Source of the DNA: Gammaproteobacteria bacterium
GTDB taxonomy: Bacteria; Pseudomonadota; Gammaproteobacteria; Arenicellales; Poriferihabitantaceae
NCBI GenBank assembly: GCA_009842505.1
Contig: VYFG01000098.1
Location: 1 to 32,011, forward strand
Reading direction: 5' to 3'
Length of the DNA stretch: 32,011 bases
Part shown: positions 1 through 8,236 of the stretch, in pieces
Layout: each line of letters starts with the position of its first letter
Position numbering within the stretch: the first letter of the stretch is position 1
Position numbers and translations under genes: made by a program
The notes under the pieces: model-generated
The model's database searches: none
Seen by the model: the letters and a program-made list of their open reading frames with translations, nothing else
Told to the model about the DNA's origin: nothing

Positions 1-209
1 ACGATTTCTCCTTTCAAATCAAAATTCTATGAGTTTGCCGCCGGACACTAAATAAGGGCGTTCAGCCTTTTGCGTCAACTTCCCCGGTTGTGAATTAGGC
101 GCAATCCTTCCGGGCAGCGCTCGACTGAAATCCGTGTTTCCTGTGAGCATCGCTGTGTCGATGGACGTGTGTTGCCACGGCGCAATTTACGTGTATATGC
201 GCAACATTA

Positions 210-239
210 TTGACTTGAATATATACTGCACAATATACT
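210..239 (+). promoter_or_regulatory. Sigma-70-type promoter of the Fic gene
   Basis: TTGACT at 210-215 and TATACT at 234-239 are separated by 18 bp, 50 bp ahead of the ATG at 289. The surrounding DNA is far more AT-rich than the genes. Immediately downstream, 241-250 is the perfect palindrome GTATTAATAC, the centre of a longer imperfect inverted repeat at about 232-258. This could be an operator for autoregulation; that role is inferred only from position. Confidence 0.65.
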
Positions 240-288
240 TGTATTAATACAGCATATTAAACTCCCTAAACCACACGAATAGTCAGTC

Positions 289-1827
289 ATGGCGACACCG
301 AACCAAAAACTCGCAGCCTCGCTGGCGCAGCTTGAGACGCTCCAAGAGCGGGGGCGGCGGGTCTTCCGCTCCGGCGAACTGACGCGTGTTCATCGCGAGC
401 GGCTGGTCGGAAACGGTTTCTTGCGCGAGGTGATGAAGGGCTGGCTGGTCTCCTGCAGCCCGGGTGCCGATCCTGGCGATACGACGCCGTGGTTCGCTTC
501 TTTCTGGGAGTTCTGCGCGGCCTATTGCACGGCCCGGTTCGGACCGGACTGGCACCTGTCCCCGGAACTGTCATTGCTGCTCCACGCGGAAAACACCGTC
601 ATCCCCCGGCAGGTCATTATTTATACGCCCGGGGGTGCCAACAACACCGTCGAACTGTTGTTCGGCACGTCTTTATACGACCTCAGACAAAAAGACATGC
701 CGTCGGAGGCCGATCTGACGGGTCTCGACGGGCTGCGGCTATTTATGCCCGAGGCGGCATTGGTGCGCGTGCCGGAGTTGTTTTATATCCGCCATCCGGT
801 CGAAGCGCAGGTTGTACTCTCGGGCATCCGCGATGCAGCTGACGTGCTCCGGAGACTGCTCGAAGGCGGTCATTCGGTGATTGCCGGACGGCTGGCTGGC
901 GCCTTCCGCCGGATCGGCAGGGGGGACGTGGCCGATGAGATTCTAAGCGTCATGAAACGCACCGGTTACGACGTCCGCGAAACCGATCCGTTTGAGCCGC
1001 AACAGACATTTGGTCCGTCCGGCCGGGCCCAGGCGCCGATTGTCGGCCGCCTGCAATCGCTGTGGGAGACGATGCGGGGGCCCGTGATCGGAGCATTTCC
1101 CGAAGCGCCTGGTTTACCCGAAGACACCGGGGCCTATTTGTCCTTCGTTGACGATATCTATCGGAACGATGCCTACCACTCGCTGTCGATCGAGGGTTAC
1201 CGCGTCACGCCGGAACTGATCGACCGGGTACAAGTGGGCAACTGGGATCCGGATCATCATGACGCCGACCTGCAGAACCGCGATGCGCTGGCCGCGCGCG
1301 GTTACTGGCAGGCGTTCCGGCTTGTGCGGGCAGTGGTCAGTGAGATCATTGGCGGCGGTGGAGCCGGCGCGCTTGTCCGCAAGGCTCACCGGGACTGGTA
1401 TTGTGAACTGTTTCAGCCTTGCGTTCCCGCCGGCTTGATCGTGGCTTCTGCTCTGGCGGGTTATCGCAGCGACGCCGTGTATCTGCGGGGGTCGCGGCAT
1501 GTGCCGCCGCGCCGGGAAGCGGTGCGTGATGCCATGCCGGCCCTGTTCGATCTGCTGGAGACTGAAACCGAACCTTCCGTTCGCGCCGTGCTCGGGCACT
1601 GGCTGTTCGGCTATATCCACCCTTACCCGGACGGCAACGGACGCATGGCGCGCTTTGTCATGAACGCGATGCTGGCATCCGGCGGCTATCCATGGACCGT
1701 CATTCGCGTCGAGGATCGCGATGCCTACATGGCGGGGCTTGAAAGCGCCAGTGTCGATCAGGATGTCGGGCCGTTCGCAAAGTTTTTGGCGAACCGGGTT
1801 GCGTGGTCACCGGAGCAGGTAGCGTGA
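289..1827 (+). CDS. Fic family protein with N-terminal AbiEi-like winged-helix region
   Basis: This 512-residue protein is probably an adenylyl- (AMP-) transferase that modifies a protein target. The canonical Fic active-site loop HPYPDGNGR is at residues 444-452, with the catalytic His at 444 and a further Arg at 455. Residues 298-303 read SLSIEG, matching the [S/T]xxxE[G/N] inhibitory motif. It lies upstream of the Fic core in the same chain, so the enzyme should be self-inhibited through Glu302. Residues 1 to about 60 resemble the winged-helix start of AbiEi-type antitoxins ("RRVFRSGELT", then a Gly-rich turn); this part is recognised from pattern only. It is monocistronic behind its own promoter. 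No clear Shine-Dalgarno site precedes the ATG. The target is unknown; a toxin, defence or regulatory role are all possible. Confidence 0.88.
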   Translation: MATPNQKLAASLAQLETLQERGRRVFRSGELTRVHRERLVGNGFLREVMKGWLVSCSPGADPGDTTPWFASFWEFCAAYCTARFGPDWHLSPELSLLLHAENTVIPRQVIIYTPGGANNTVELLFGTSLYDLRQKDMPSEADLTGLDGLRLFMPEAALVRVPELFYIRHPVEAQVVLSGIRDAADVLRRLLEGGHSVIAGRLAGAFRRIGRGDVADEILSVMKRTGYDVRETDPFEPQQTFGPSGRAQAPIVGRLQSLWETMRGPVIGAFPEAPGLPEDTGAYLSFVDDIYRNDAYHSLSIEGYRVTPELIDRVQVGNWDPDHHDADLQNRDALAARGYWQAFRLVRAVVSEIIGGGGAGALVRKAHRDWYCELFQPCVPAGLIVASALAGYRSDAVYLRGSRHVPPRREAVRDAMPALFDLLETETEPSVRAVLGHWLFGYIHPYPDGNGRMARFVMNAMLASGGYPWTVIRVEDRDAYMAGLESASVDQDVGPFAKFLANRVAWSPEQVA

Positions 1828-2125
1828 ATGCACACAAAGGCCGAACGCCCCAATGGAACCCAGCGTCAGGGGTGAGCGTCTTTCTCAGCCACGGTGACAT
1901 TGGCAAGACAGCTTTTGTAAGCCATTGGCCGATACGATCTTCGCGTACCGGAATGGGGCCGTGCTGTACGAAGTCGACGAGACGACTTGGTGTAGTGTCC
2001 TCGGAACCGGGCTGGGGCAAACCCGCATCGGGGGAAAGGGGGGAACGCACGGAGCCGTTGGAATGTCCGGTTGCCGTGGTGAGTTCCGGCTGCTCCGGAA
2101 CGCTGGCGTAGAGAGAGCCGCTCAT
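1828..2125. other. Intergenic stretch with no recognised gene
   Basis: Several frames stay open on both strands, but none has a recognisable protein motif, a convincing ribosome site or neighbour-like codon use. I see no RNA gene, repeat or insertion-sequence end. The promoter of the next gene starts at 2126. Confidence 0.5.
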
Positions 2126-2154
2126 ATGACACTGCCGATCAATTTCAGTATGAT
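2126..2154 (+). promoter_or_regulatory. Sigma-70-type promoter of the Rieske/ligase pair
   Basis: ATGACA at 2126-2131 and TATGAT at 2149-2154 are separated by exactly 17 bp. Each hexamer differs from consensus at one position. The predicted start is about 25 bp before the ATG at 2188. Confidence 0.55.
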
Positions 2155-2187
2155 GCTTTACATGCGCTCTTTCGAAGGTCAAAGGCC

Positions 2188-3510
2188 ATGATGAGCCGTG
2201 AACAGAATGATTACCTCACCCGCACGGCCAAAGGAGAACCGGCGGGAGAGCTGCTGCGTCGTTACTGGCTGCCTGCGGCGCTGACCGATGAACTCGCAGG
2301 CGACAGGCCGCTGGTGCCGGTTACGCTTTTGGGAGAGTCGCTGGTACTGTTCCGGGATGAGTCCGGCAAACCCGGGTTGATCCAGCGTCATTGTCCCCAT
2401 CGCGGGGCTGACCTTTGTTACGGGCGGCTGGAGGACGGGGGGCTTCGCTGCGTGTTCCATGGCTGGCTGTTCGACACGAAGGGACGCTGCCTGGAACAGC
2501 CGGCGGAACCGGAAGGCAGCCGAATGCATGAAGGGATACAGGTGCGCTCTTATCCGGTGACAGAGACCAACGGCATCGTGTTCGCCTATCTCGGTCCCGG
2601 CGAGCCTCCGCCCACGCCGGCCCTCGATTGCCTGCGGGCACCGGAATCCCACGTTTTCTCGTTCAAGGGCCTGTGGCACTGCAACTGGCTGCAGGCCCTT
2701 GAAGTCGGCATCGACCCGGCCCATGCATCTTTCCTGCACAGGTTTCTCGAGGACGAGAACCCGGCGGAGGGGTACGGAAAGCAGTTCCGCGACCGCACGG
2801 TCAACACGGATATCCCCGTCACGGAACTGCTGAGGCGCCATCCGAGACCGGACATCCGGGTCGAACGGACGCTATGGGGACTACGCCTGATCAGCCTGCG
2901 CGATCCCGGTGACGGGGAACGCATGCATGTTCGCGTGACCAACCAGGTTTTTCCCTGCGCGATCACCATACCCATGTCCGCGGAGATGAACATTACCCAG
3001 TGGCATGTCCCCGTGGACGACACGCGCTGCTACTGGTATGCCATGTTCACCAGTTATGGCGATGCCGTGGACAAGGACACCATGCGCGCCCAGCGCCTGG
3101 CGGAGCATGAGCTTCCCGATTACCGGCCGAAGACGAATGCGTCAAACAGCTACCACTTCGACGCGCAGGAACAGCGCACCAGGACCTATACCGGCATGGG
3201 ATTCGATATCAATGTCCACGACCAGTGGGCCTGCGAGTCCATGGGGCCGGTGCAGGACCGGACTGACGAACACCTGGGGCACAGCGACGCGGGAATCATC
3301 CAGTATCGCCGGCTGCTGAGGGAAATGATCGGCCACGTGGAAGCGGGCAACGAGACGGCATTGCCGCTGCGAAATACCGAGGCAGGCAGCGTCACCGGGC
3401 CGCCTGCCGTTGATGCCATGGTCGGACATGCCGATTGGTCCCGGGAATGGGTCGATGCGGAACTGGACCGGCGACAGTCGGCGCCCTGGGCGAATCCATC
3501 AGGCCAATGA
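2188..3510 (+). CDS. Rieske non-heme iron aromatic ring oxygenase, alpha subunit
   Basis: This 440-residue protein is the terminal oxygenase of a ring-hydroxylating or demethylating system. The N-terminal Rieske [2Fe-2S] domain has ligands C69-P-H71 and C88-x2-H91. The catalytic domain carries the mononuclear iron motif with D176, H179 and H184 (D-x2-H-x4-H). Length and single-subunit layout resemble the phthalate 4,5-dioxygenase/vanillate demethylase group. No ferredoxin or reductase gene is adjacent, so electrons must come from a partner encoded elsewhere. The stop overlaps the start of the glutamine-synthetase-like ligase (ATGA), which argues that the two act in one pathway. A second ATG follows directly at 2191. 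The substrate is not deducible; an amine or amide-linked aromatic is suggested by the neighbour. Confidence 0.9.
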   Translation: MMSREQNDYLTRTAKGEPAGELLRRYWLPAALTDELAGDRPLVPVTLLGESLVLFRDESGKPGLIQRHCPHRGADLCYGRLEDGGLRCVFHGWLFDTKGRCLEQPAEPEGSRMHEGIQVRSYPVTETNGIVFAYLGPGEPPPTPALDCLRAPESHVFSFKGLWHCNWLQALEVGIDPAHASFLHRFLEDENPAEGYGKQFRDRTVNTDIPVTELLRRHPRPDIRVERTLWGLRLISLRDPGDGERMHVRVTNQVFPCAITIPMSAEMNITQWHVPVDDTRCYWYAMFTSYGDAVDKDTMRAQRLAEHELPDYRPKTNASNSYHFDAQEQRTRTYTGMGFDINVHDQWACESMGPVQDRTDEHLGHSDAGIIQYRRLLREMIGHVEAGNETALPLRNTEAGSVTGPPAVDAMVGHADWSREWVDAELDRRQSAPWANPSGQ

Positions 3511-4949
3511 GTGAGCCAGGCTTCGCGACCCGCTGCGGCCTGAACGACAATGCACGGGTTACCGCGCTGGCCTCCGTGATGGATTGCGTCCGGGAGAAGG
3601 GCCTTGAGACCGTGCGTATTTCCTTCGCGGACCAGCATGGAATACTGCGGGGCAAGGTGATCCTGTCCGATGGCCTAGCGGAGGCAATGGAAAACGGTGT
3701 GGCGATCACCAGCACCCTGCTGCTCAAGGACACCTCGCACGCCACCGTGTTTCCCGTCTGGGACGAGAATGCCGGTTTCGGGCCCGGGATCCTCACCGGG
3801 GCGTCGGACCTGGTGATGGTTCCGGACCCCGGCACATTTTGCCTGCTGCCCTGGTCGCCGGGCAGTGGCTGGATGCTTGCCGACCTGTATTTCCGTGACG
3901 GCCGCCCCGTTCACCTGTCCACGCGGCAGATCCTGCGCAATGCGGTGACGCGGCTGCTGGATGACGGGATGGAGATGGTCTGCGGCCTTGAGGTGGAGTT
4001 CGCGGTGTACCGAGTCACCGCACCCAACCTGGAACACCATCACAGCGGCAAGCCCCAGCAGCCGCCGGATACGGCATTGCTGTCGCACGGCTACCAGTAC
4101 CTGACCGAGCAGCATTACGACTGCGTCGAGCCGGTGATGGACCTCATCCGCCGGCACGCCACGGACCTCGGCTTACCGATCAGGACCTTGGAGGTGGAAT
4201 TCGGTCCCAGCCAGCTGGAAATCACCTTTCATCCCACCGGGCCCATGGAGGCCGCCGACCGGATGGTGCTGTTCCGCAGCATGGTGAAGCAGGTCTGCGC
4301 GCGCGAGGGACTGCATGCCACGTTCATGTGCCGGCCGGGCCTCAACAATGCCATGGGCAACGGCTGGCACCTCCACCAGTCGGTCAGGGACAGCGCCAGC
4401 GGTCACAACCTGTTTGTTCCCGAACCGGGCGGCGATCTTTCGTCCGTTGCCGGACGGTGGGTCGCCGGCCTTTTGGAACATGCCAGGGAGAGTTGCCTGC
4501 TGACCACGCCGACGATCAACGGCTACAAGCGCTATCAGCCGTTTTCCCTGGCGCCGGACCGGGTGCAATGGGGACGTGACAACCGCGGCGCCATGATCCG
4601 CTCATTGTGCGAACCCGGGAACGGGGCGTCCCGGGTAGAAAACCGGGTCGGGGAGCCGGCGGCAAACCCCTACCTGTACATCGCCTCGCAACTGCTGGGC
4701 GGTATTGACGGAGTGGAACGCGGCCTGGTTCCCCCGGAGCCGGTCGAGGCGCCCTATGCCGCGGATGCCGAGCGGCTGCCCGCGGACCTGTCGGAAGCAC
4801 TGCGGACTTTTGCTGGCAGCGGATTCTGGCGTGATACCCTCGGCGCCGAATTCGTGGACTATTACGCGCAGATCAAGAGGGCGGAGTGGCAGCGCTACAT
4901 GCAGAGCGTCAGCGACTGGGAGCACCGCGAATACTTCTCCCTTTTCTGA
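3507..4949 (+). CDS. Glutamine-synthetase-family ligase, probable gamma-glutamyl-amide synthetase
   Basis: This 480-residue member of the glutamine synthetase fold family probably joins glutamate to an amine with ATP. Metal and substrate motifs are in place: EVEF at 162-165, EVEFGPSQLE at 229-238, HLHQS at 288-292, and the NGYKRYQPF to DNR block at about 338-360. The sequence is of the PuuA/IpuC/FluG kind rather than the assimilatory GlnA kind. I chose ATG 3507 because it forms an ATGA overlap with the oxygenase stop and removes a low-complexity extension open back to 3435. In aniline and isopropylamine degraders, such ligases make gamma-glutamylanilide or the isopropylamide for a later oxidation. 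Here the pairing with a Rieske oxygenase suggests the same order; the actual amine is unknown. Confidence 0.85.
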   Translation: MSEPGFATRCGLNDNARVTALASVMDCVREKGLETVRISFADQHGILRGKVILSDGLAEAMENGVAITSTLLLKDTSHATVFPVWDENAGFGPGILTGASDLVMVPDPGTFCLLPWSPGSGWMLADLYFRDGRPVHLSTRQILRNAVTRLLDDGMEMVCGLEVEFAVYRVTAPNLEHHHSGKPQQPPDTALLSHGYQYLTEQHYDCVEPVMDLIRRHATDLGLPIRTLEVEFGPSQLEITFHPTGPMEAADRMVLFRSMVKQVCAREGLHATFMCRPGLNNAMGNGWHLHQSVRDSASGHNLFVPEPGGDLSSVAGRWVAGLLEHARESCLLTTPTINGYKRYQPFSLAPDRVQWGRDNRGAMIRSLCEPGNGASRVENRVGEPAANPYLYIASQLLGGIDGVERGLVPPEPVEAPYAADAERLPADLSEALRTFAGSGFWRDTLGAEFVDYYAQIKRAEWQRYMQSVSDWEHREYFSLF

Positions 4950-5138
4950 GTGAACATCATTCCTGATGCCGGTTATCCGGTTTCGCGCAGCCCGGCAACC
5001 GGGGCATGTTTCCCGGACATGCGGGTGTAATGCACGGAAAAAGGCGCTAATATCCGCCTATACTTCCCGGCTGTACGAACCATGTCGGACCGGGATATCC
5101 TTTCCAATTCACCACTTATTCTTATTAGGAGTTCTTTC
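4950..5138 (+). promoter_or_regulatory. Leader region of the substrate-binding protein gene
   Basis: This gap holds a small inverted repeat, GCATGT/ACATGC, within about 5004-5022 and a TATACT hexamer at 5059-5064 without a good -35. The AGGAG ribosome site at 5127-5131 sits 7 nt before GTG 5139 and decides that start over the upstream in-frame ATG at 5082. The binding protein gene is probably transcribed independently of the ligase. Confidence 0.4.
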
Positions 5139-6332
5139 GTGAAGACAATGCATCAACTGGTTCGTGGCACCCTGGCTGCCGCGTTGCTGTCGGCAATGGG
5201 CCTTGCCCATGCGGACAGCGTAAAGATTGGTTTCGTGACCACACTGACGACGCCGGCGGGCGTGATCGGCGCGGACATGCAAAACTCGGTCAACCTGGCA
5301 CTGGAGCACATCGGCCACAAGATGGGTGACCTGGACGTGGATCTGATCATGGAGGATGATGGTTTCAAGCCGGACATCGGCAAGCAGAAGACGGACAAGC
5401 TGGTCAAGCAGGACGACGTGGATTTTATTTCCGGATTCATCTGGTCCCACGTGCTGCTGGCGTCGATGAAGTCGGCCCTGGACGGGGGCAAGTTCCTGAT
5501 CAGCGCCAACGCGGGCCCCTCGAAGATTGCCGGGCAGTTGTGCCACGAGAATTTCTTCTCCACCTCCTGGCAGAATGACCAGACACCGATGGCGATGGGT
5601 GAACACCTGACCCAGCAGGGTGTGAAATCCCTGTACGTGATGGCGCCGAACTACGCGGCGGGCAAGGACATGGTGTCCGGCGTGGAGTCGACGTTCAAGG
5701 GAGAAGTGCTGGGCAAGGACTTCACCAAGTGGGGTGCGGACGCCCAGCTGGATTTCTCCGCGGAACTGGCGAAAGCGAAGGCATCCGGGGCGGAAGGGAT
5801 TTTCGTGTTTTACCCGGGCAAGGCGGGCGGCGCGTTCATCAAGCAGTACCAGCAGGCAGGTTTGCAGGGAGTGATTCCGCTGTACACGGTGTTCACGGTG
5901 GACGCCATTGGCCTGCCACGGATGCAGGAGGGGAATCTGGCCGGTGTTCTGGGATCAAAGAATACGCAATTCTGGTCACCGGACCTGGATACGCCGGCGA
6001 ACCGGAAATTCGTTTCCTCGTACCTGGAGAAGCACGGGAAGTATCCCTCGTTCTATGGGGCGCAGTCCTATGATGCGATCATGCTGATCAAGAGCGCGGT
6101 GGAAGCGGTCGGCGGGAACCTGGAGGACAAGGACGGAATCCGCGACGCGCTGATGGCGGCGAATTACGATTCGGTGCGCGGCCCGTACAAGTACGGCAAC
6201 AACCACATGCCGATCCAGAATTTCTACCTGCGCGAGGTGGTTGAGGATGACCAGGGCCGGTGGACGACGAAGATCGTGGACACGGTGTTCGAAAACCACC
6301 AGGACCCCTATGCCGCCGATTGCAAGCTGTAA
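5139..6332 (+). CDS. ABC transporter substrate-binding protein, Leu/Ile/Val-aromatic acid type
   Basis: This periplasmic type I binding protein has 397 residues from a GTG start. A Sec signal peptide is clear: a basic start, a hydrophobic core and an AHA-D cleavage site. The mature chain opens "SVKIGFVTTLTTPAGVIGAD", typical of the LivJ/LivK-like Peripla_BP_6 family. Members bind branched-chain amino acids or, in aromatic degraders, benzoate and related acids. No permease or ATPase gene lies beside it, whereas the LivHMGF set at 12983-16343 lacks a binding protein. I infer, without proof, that they work together. It stands as a single-gene unit closed by the terminator at 6351-6392. Confidence 0.88.
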   Translation: MKTMHQLVRGTLAAALLSAMGLAHADSVKIGFVTTLTTPAGVIGADMQNSVNLALEHIGHKMGDLDVDLIMEDDGFKPDIGKQKTDKLVKQDDVDFISGFIWSHVLLASMKSALDGGKFLISANAGPSKIAGQLCHENFFSTSWQNDQTPMAMGEHLTQQGVKSLYVMAPNYAAGKDMVSGVESTFKGEVLGKDFTKWGADAQLDFSAELAKAKASGAEGIFVFYPGKAGGAFIKQYQQAGLQGVIPLYTVFTVDAIGLPRMQEGNLAGVLGSKNTQFWSPDLDTPANRKFVSSYLEKHGKYPSFYGAQSYDAIMLIKSAVEAVGGNLEDKDGIRDALMAANYDSVRGPYKYGNNHMPIQNFYLREVVEDDQGRWTTKIVDTVFENHQDPYAADCKL

Positions 6333-6350
6333 CAGCCTGATTCCGATCTG

Positions 6351-6392
6351 AATGCCGCTTCGCTTCGCTTCGTTCGGGCGGAGCGGCATTTT
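6351..6392 (+). terminator. Rho-independent terminator after the substrate-binding protein
   Basis: AATGCCGCT at 6351-6359 pairs perfectly with AGCGGCATT at 6382-6390. Four further inner pairs, one of them G-U, extend the stem, and a short T run (6389-6392) follows. It lies 18 bp after the stop codon. Confidence 0.75.
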
Positions 6393-6430
6393 CGCTTGGC
6401 AACACCAAGGCGCCATTCACAGGGAAGAAC

Positions 6431-6949
6431 GTGACCACGCAGGAGTCGGCACGGCCGGTTCGGGATTATGCGGGTATCCGGTCTCCCGGCCCATGGCGGG
6501 ATATCGACCATCCCAGGCAGTCTTTCACGGGACCGCTGGTACATGAAATCACCGTCGGATGGGGTGATTGTGACCCCGCGCAGATTGCCTATACGGCCAA
6601 TATTCCCGCCTGGAGCCTTGATGCCATCGAGGCCTGGTACCGGCATTGCGTGGGTGCCGGATGGTATGAGCTCAACCTCCGGTATGGGATCGGAACGCCC
6701 TTCGTTTCCCTCGGGTTCGATTTCAAGTCCCCGGTCACACCGCTGCATGTTCTCGGGATCTGCGTGGAAGTGACCCACATCGGCAATTCCTCCGTGTCCC
6801 ATGCCGTGACCGGGAGGCAGAACGGCACGCTGTGCTTCACCGGGCAAACCACCGCCACGTTCGTGGAGGCCGCCGCCATGTCCCCCCTTCGGATTCCGCC
6901 GAACATCCGCAGCAGTATCGAAACCTACCAGTCCGCCCAGGGCAGCTGA
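6431..6949 (+). CDS. 4-hydroxybenzoyl-CoA thioesterase family protein (hotdog fold)
   Basis: This 172-residue single-domain hotdog thioesterase should hydrolyse an acyl-CoA, plausibly an aromatic one. The signature GWGDCDPAQIAY is at residues 43-54, with the catalytic-type Asp in the WxDxDP context of Pseudomonas-type 4-hydroxybenzoyl-CoA thioesterases. The N-terminal extension of about 38 residues before the fold is longer than usual. The start is GTG 6431, supported by AGGGAAG at 6421-6427. It is followed after 4 bp by the methyltransferase, so the two are probably co-transcribed. In a CoA-dependent aromatic degrader it may release CoA from dead-end thioesters; the substrate is inferred from context only. 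Confidence 0.82.
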   Translation: MTTQESARPVRDYAGIRSPGPWRDIDHPRQSFTGPLVHEITVGWGDCDPAQIAYTANIPAWSLDAIEAWYRHCVGAGWYELNLRYGIGTPFVSLGFDFKSPVTPLHVLGICVEVTHIGNSSVSHAVTGRQNGTLCFTGQTTATFVEAAAMSPLRIPPNIRSSIETYQSAQGS

Positions 6950-6953
6950 GATC

Positions 6954-7631
6954 GTGGAGCCCGAGTTCTGGCACCAGCGCTGGTCGGAAAACCGACTCGG
7001 CTTTCACCAGCAGAAAATCAATTCCCGGTTGAGGAAATTCTGGCCGGGTCTCGGCATCCCCCGTGGTACCGGTGTGTTCGTGCCGCTGTGCGGGAAGTCC
7101 CTGGACATGCTCTGGTTGGCGGAACAGGGCTACCGGGTTCTGGGCATCGATCTGAGTAGGGCGGCCTGCGAGGCGTTCTTTGTCGAGAACGGTATTGCAT
7201 ACCGTGCTGAAGCGCGGGGGCACTTTACCGGATATGTCAGTGAATCCATCACCTTGTATGCCGGCGATTTTTTCGATCTTTCCGCAGACGACCTGGACGC
7301 CATGCGGGGCGTCTACGACCGGGCTGCGCTGATTGCCCTGCCGCAAGCGATGCGGCCCGGCTATGCCGGACACATGGCGGACATTCTGCCGCCGGGCTGC
7401 CGGGGGCTCCTGATCAGCATGACCTACGATGAACAAAAAATGCAGGGACCACCGTTTTCAGTTGGCGAGGAGGAGGTTCGAGAATTGTTTGAGCCGGGCT
7501 TTTCGGTGGACCTGATTTCGGAATCCTCGGGTCCGGATATTGTCGGCAACCTGCGGGAAAGGGGTCTGGATACGCTGGATGAGAAGGTGTACAGGTTGGC
7601 AAAGCCGGATCGGTCAGATAAATCCCAGTAA
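6954..7631 (+). CDS. tpm: Thiopurine S-methyltransferase family protein
   Basis: This 225-residue SAM-dependent methyltransferase belongs to the TPMT family. The N-terminus "FWHQRWSENRLGFHQQKIN" and the glycine motif region PLCGKSLDMLWLAEQGYRV at about residues 44-62, followed by GIDLS, are diagnostic. Bacterial members methylate thiols and detoxify tellurite and selenite. The start is GTG 6954, 4 bp after the thioesterase stop, so translation is probably coupled. The length is close to the bacterial norm of about 218. A link to aromatic metabolism is not evident; detoxification is the simplest role. Confidence 0.88.
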   Translation: MEPEFWHQRWSENRLGFHQQKINSRLRKFWPGLGIPRGTGVFVPLCGKSLDMLWLAEQGYRVLGIDLSRAACEAFFVENGIAYRAEARGHFTGYVSESITLYAGDFFDLSADDLDAMRGVYDRAALIALPQAMRPGYAGHMADILPPGCRGLLISMTYDEQKMQGPPFSVGEEEVRELFEPGFSVDLISESSGPDIVGNLRERGLDTLDEKVYRLAKPDRSDKSQ

Positions 7632-7650
7632 CCAAGGGAATTATTCAACC

Positions 7651-7793
7651 TAAGCCATCAACCTCATGTTCATATTTTGACGGGTCGGGGAAGCGGATTT
7701 CTCCAACGCTTCTCGCCGTCCAAACACCCCAATCCCGAGGGACATGATATTCAATGCGGCGCCTACGTCCGCATTGGGACCCAAGGTCCATTG
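7651..7793 (-). pseudogene. Remnant of IS200/IS605-type TnpB (OrfB) C-terminus
   Basis: Read on the minus strand, the frame between stops gives "LGPNADVGAALNIMSLG" and then "ASPTRQN" before the TAG at 7651-7653. The NADxxxALNI pattern closes the zinc-ribbon/RuvC-III region of TnpB proteins, and ASP[TM][RK]Q tails are common in them. An in-frame stop (TGA at 7794-7796) cuts it off upstream. The zinc-ribbon cysteines and the rest of the nuclease are missing, so it is a fossil. Confidence 0.55.
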
Positions 7794-8236
7794 TCAAGGC
7801 ACCAAGATAGGCAACTCGGTCCCGGGTACTACAGCATCCCGGACGCAGTTTCGAAAAACGATGCTCTGGTGAAAATCCATTCGATCATCGTGCGCATCCC
7901 TTTCGTTCGATGCTGTACACGGAGGATTTGGAATTGGTTTTTTGCATGACGTAATAACATACAAATCTGTCATTCACAAAAAATTGGAAGCTTGCGGATA
8001 TTTTGATAATTAGGTTTTTCGGTGGTTATGAACCATCAAAGGTCGCCTCGATTGAAACTTCTTTTGACACCGTCCCTCCTGGATTCATGGTGGACTCACC
8101 ATGGCTGAGGGCCCAGGGGATTGGCTCCAAATCCATCCACGGTCATGTCGCTCGCGGGTGAATAAAAATTGCGTGAGAAGGCTGCCGACATATCTATAAT
8201 CCCCCTCATTTTTACGGGGCATATCCTGTACCGGTC
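7794..8236. other. AT-enriched intergenic region
   Basis: Apart from the TnpB fragment next to it, I find no gene in this stretch. It is AT-rich from about 7920 to 8060, unlike the flanking genes. It ends in a possible promoter for the enoyl-CoA hydratase gene: TATAAT at 8195-8200 with a weak TTGCGT at 8169-8174, spaced 20 bp, which is longer than ideal. Confidence 0.4.

Noticed and set aside
1700..2182. Open frames on both strands between the Fic and Rieske genes
   Set aside because: They have no start signals, no motif and no match to a family I recognise; a group II intron end was considered, but no domain V was found.
5148..5153. ATGCAT at the start of the substrate-binding protein gene, as a BoxR site
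   Set aside because: It lies within the signal-peptide codons, lacks the AT-rich flank of the four promoter elements, and ATGCAT also occurs by chance inside several other genes.
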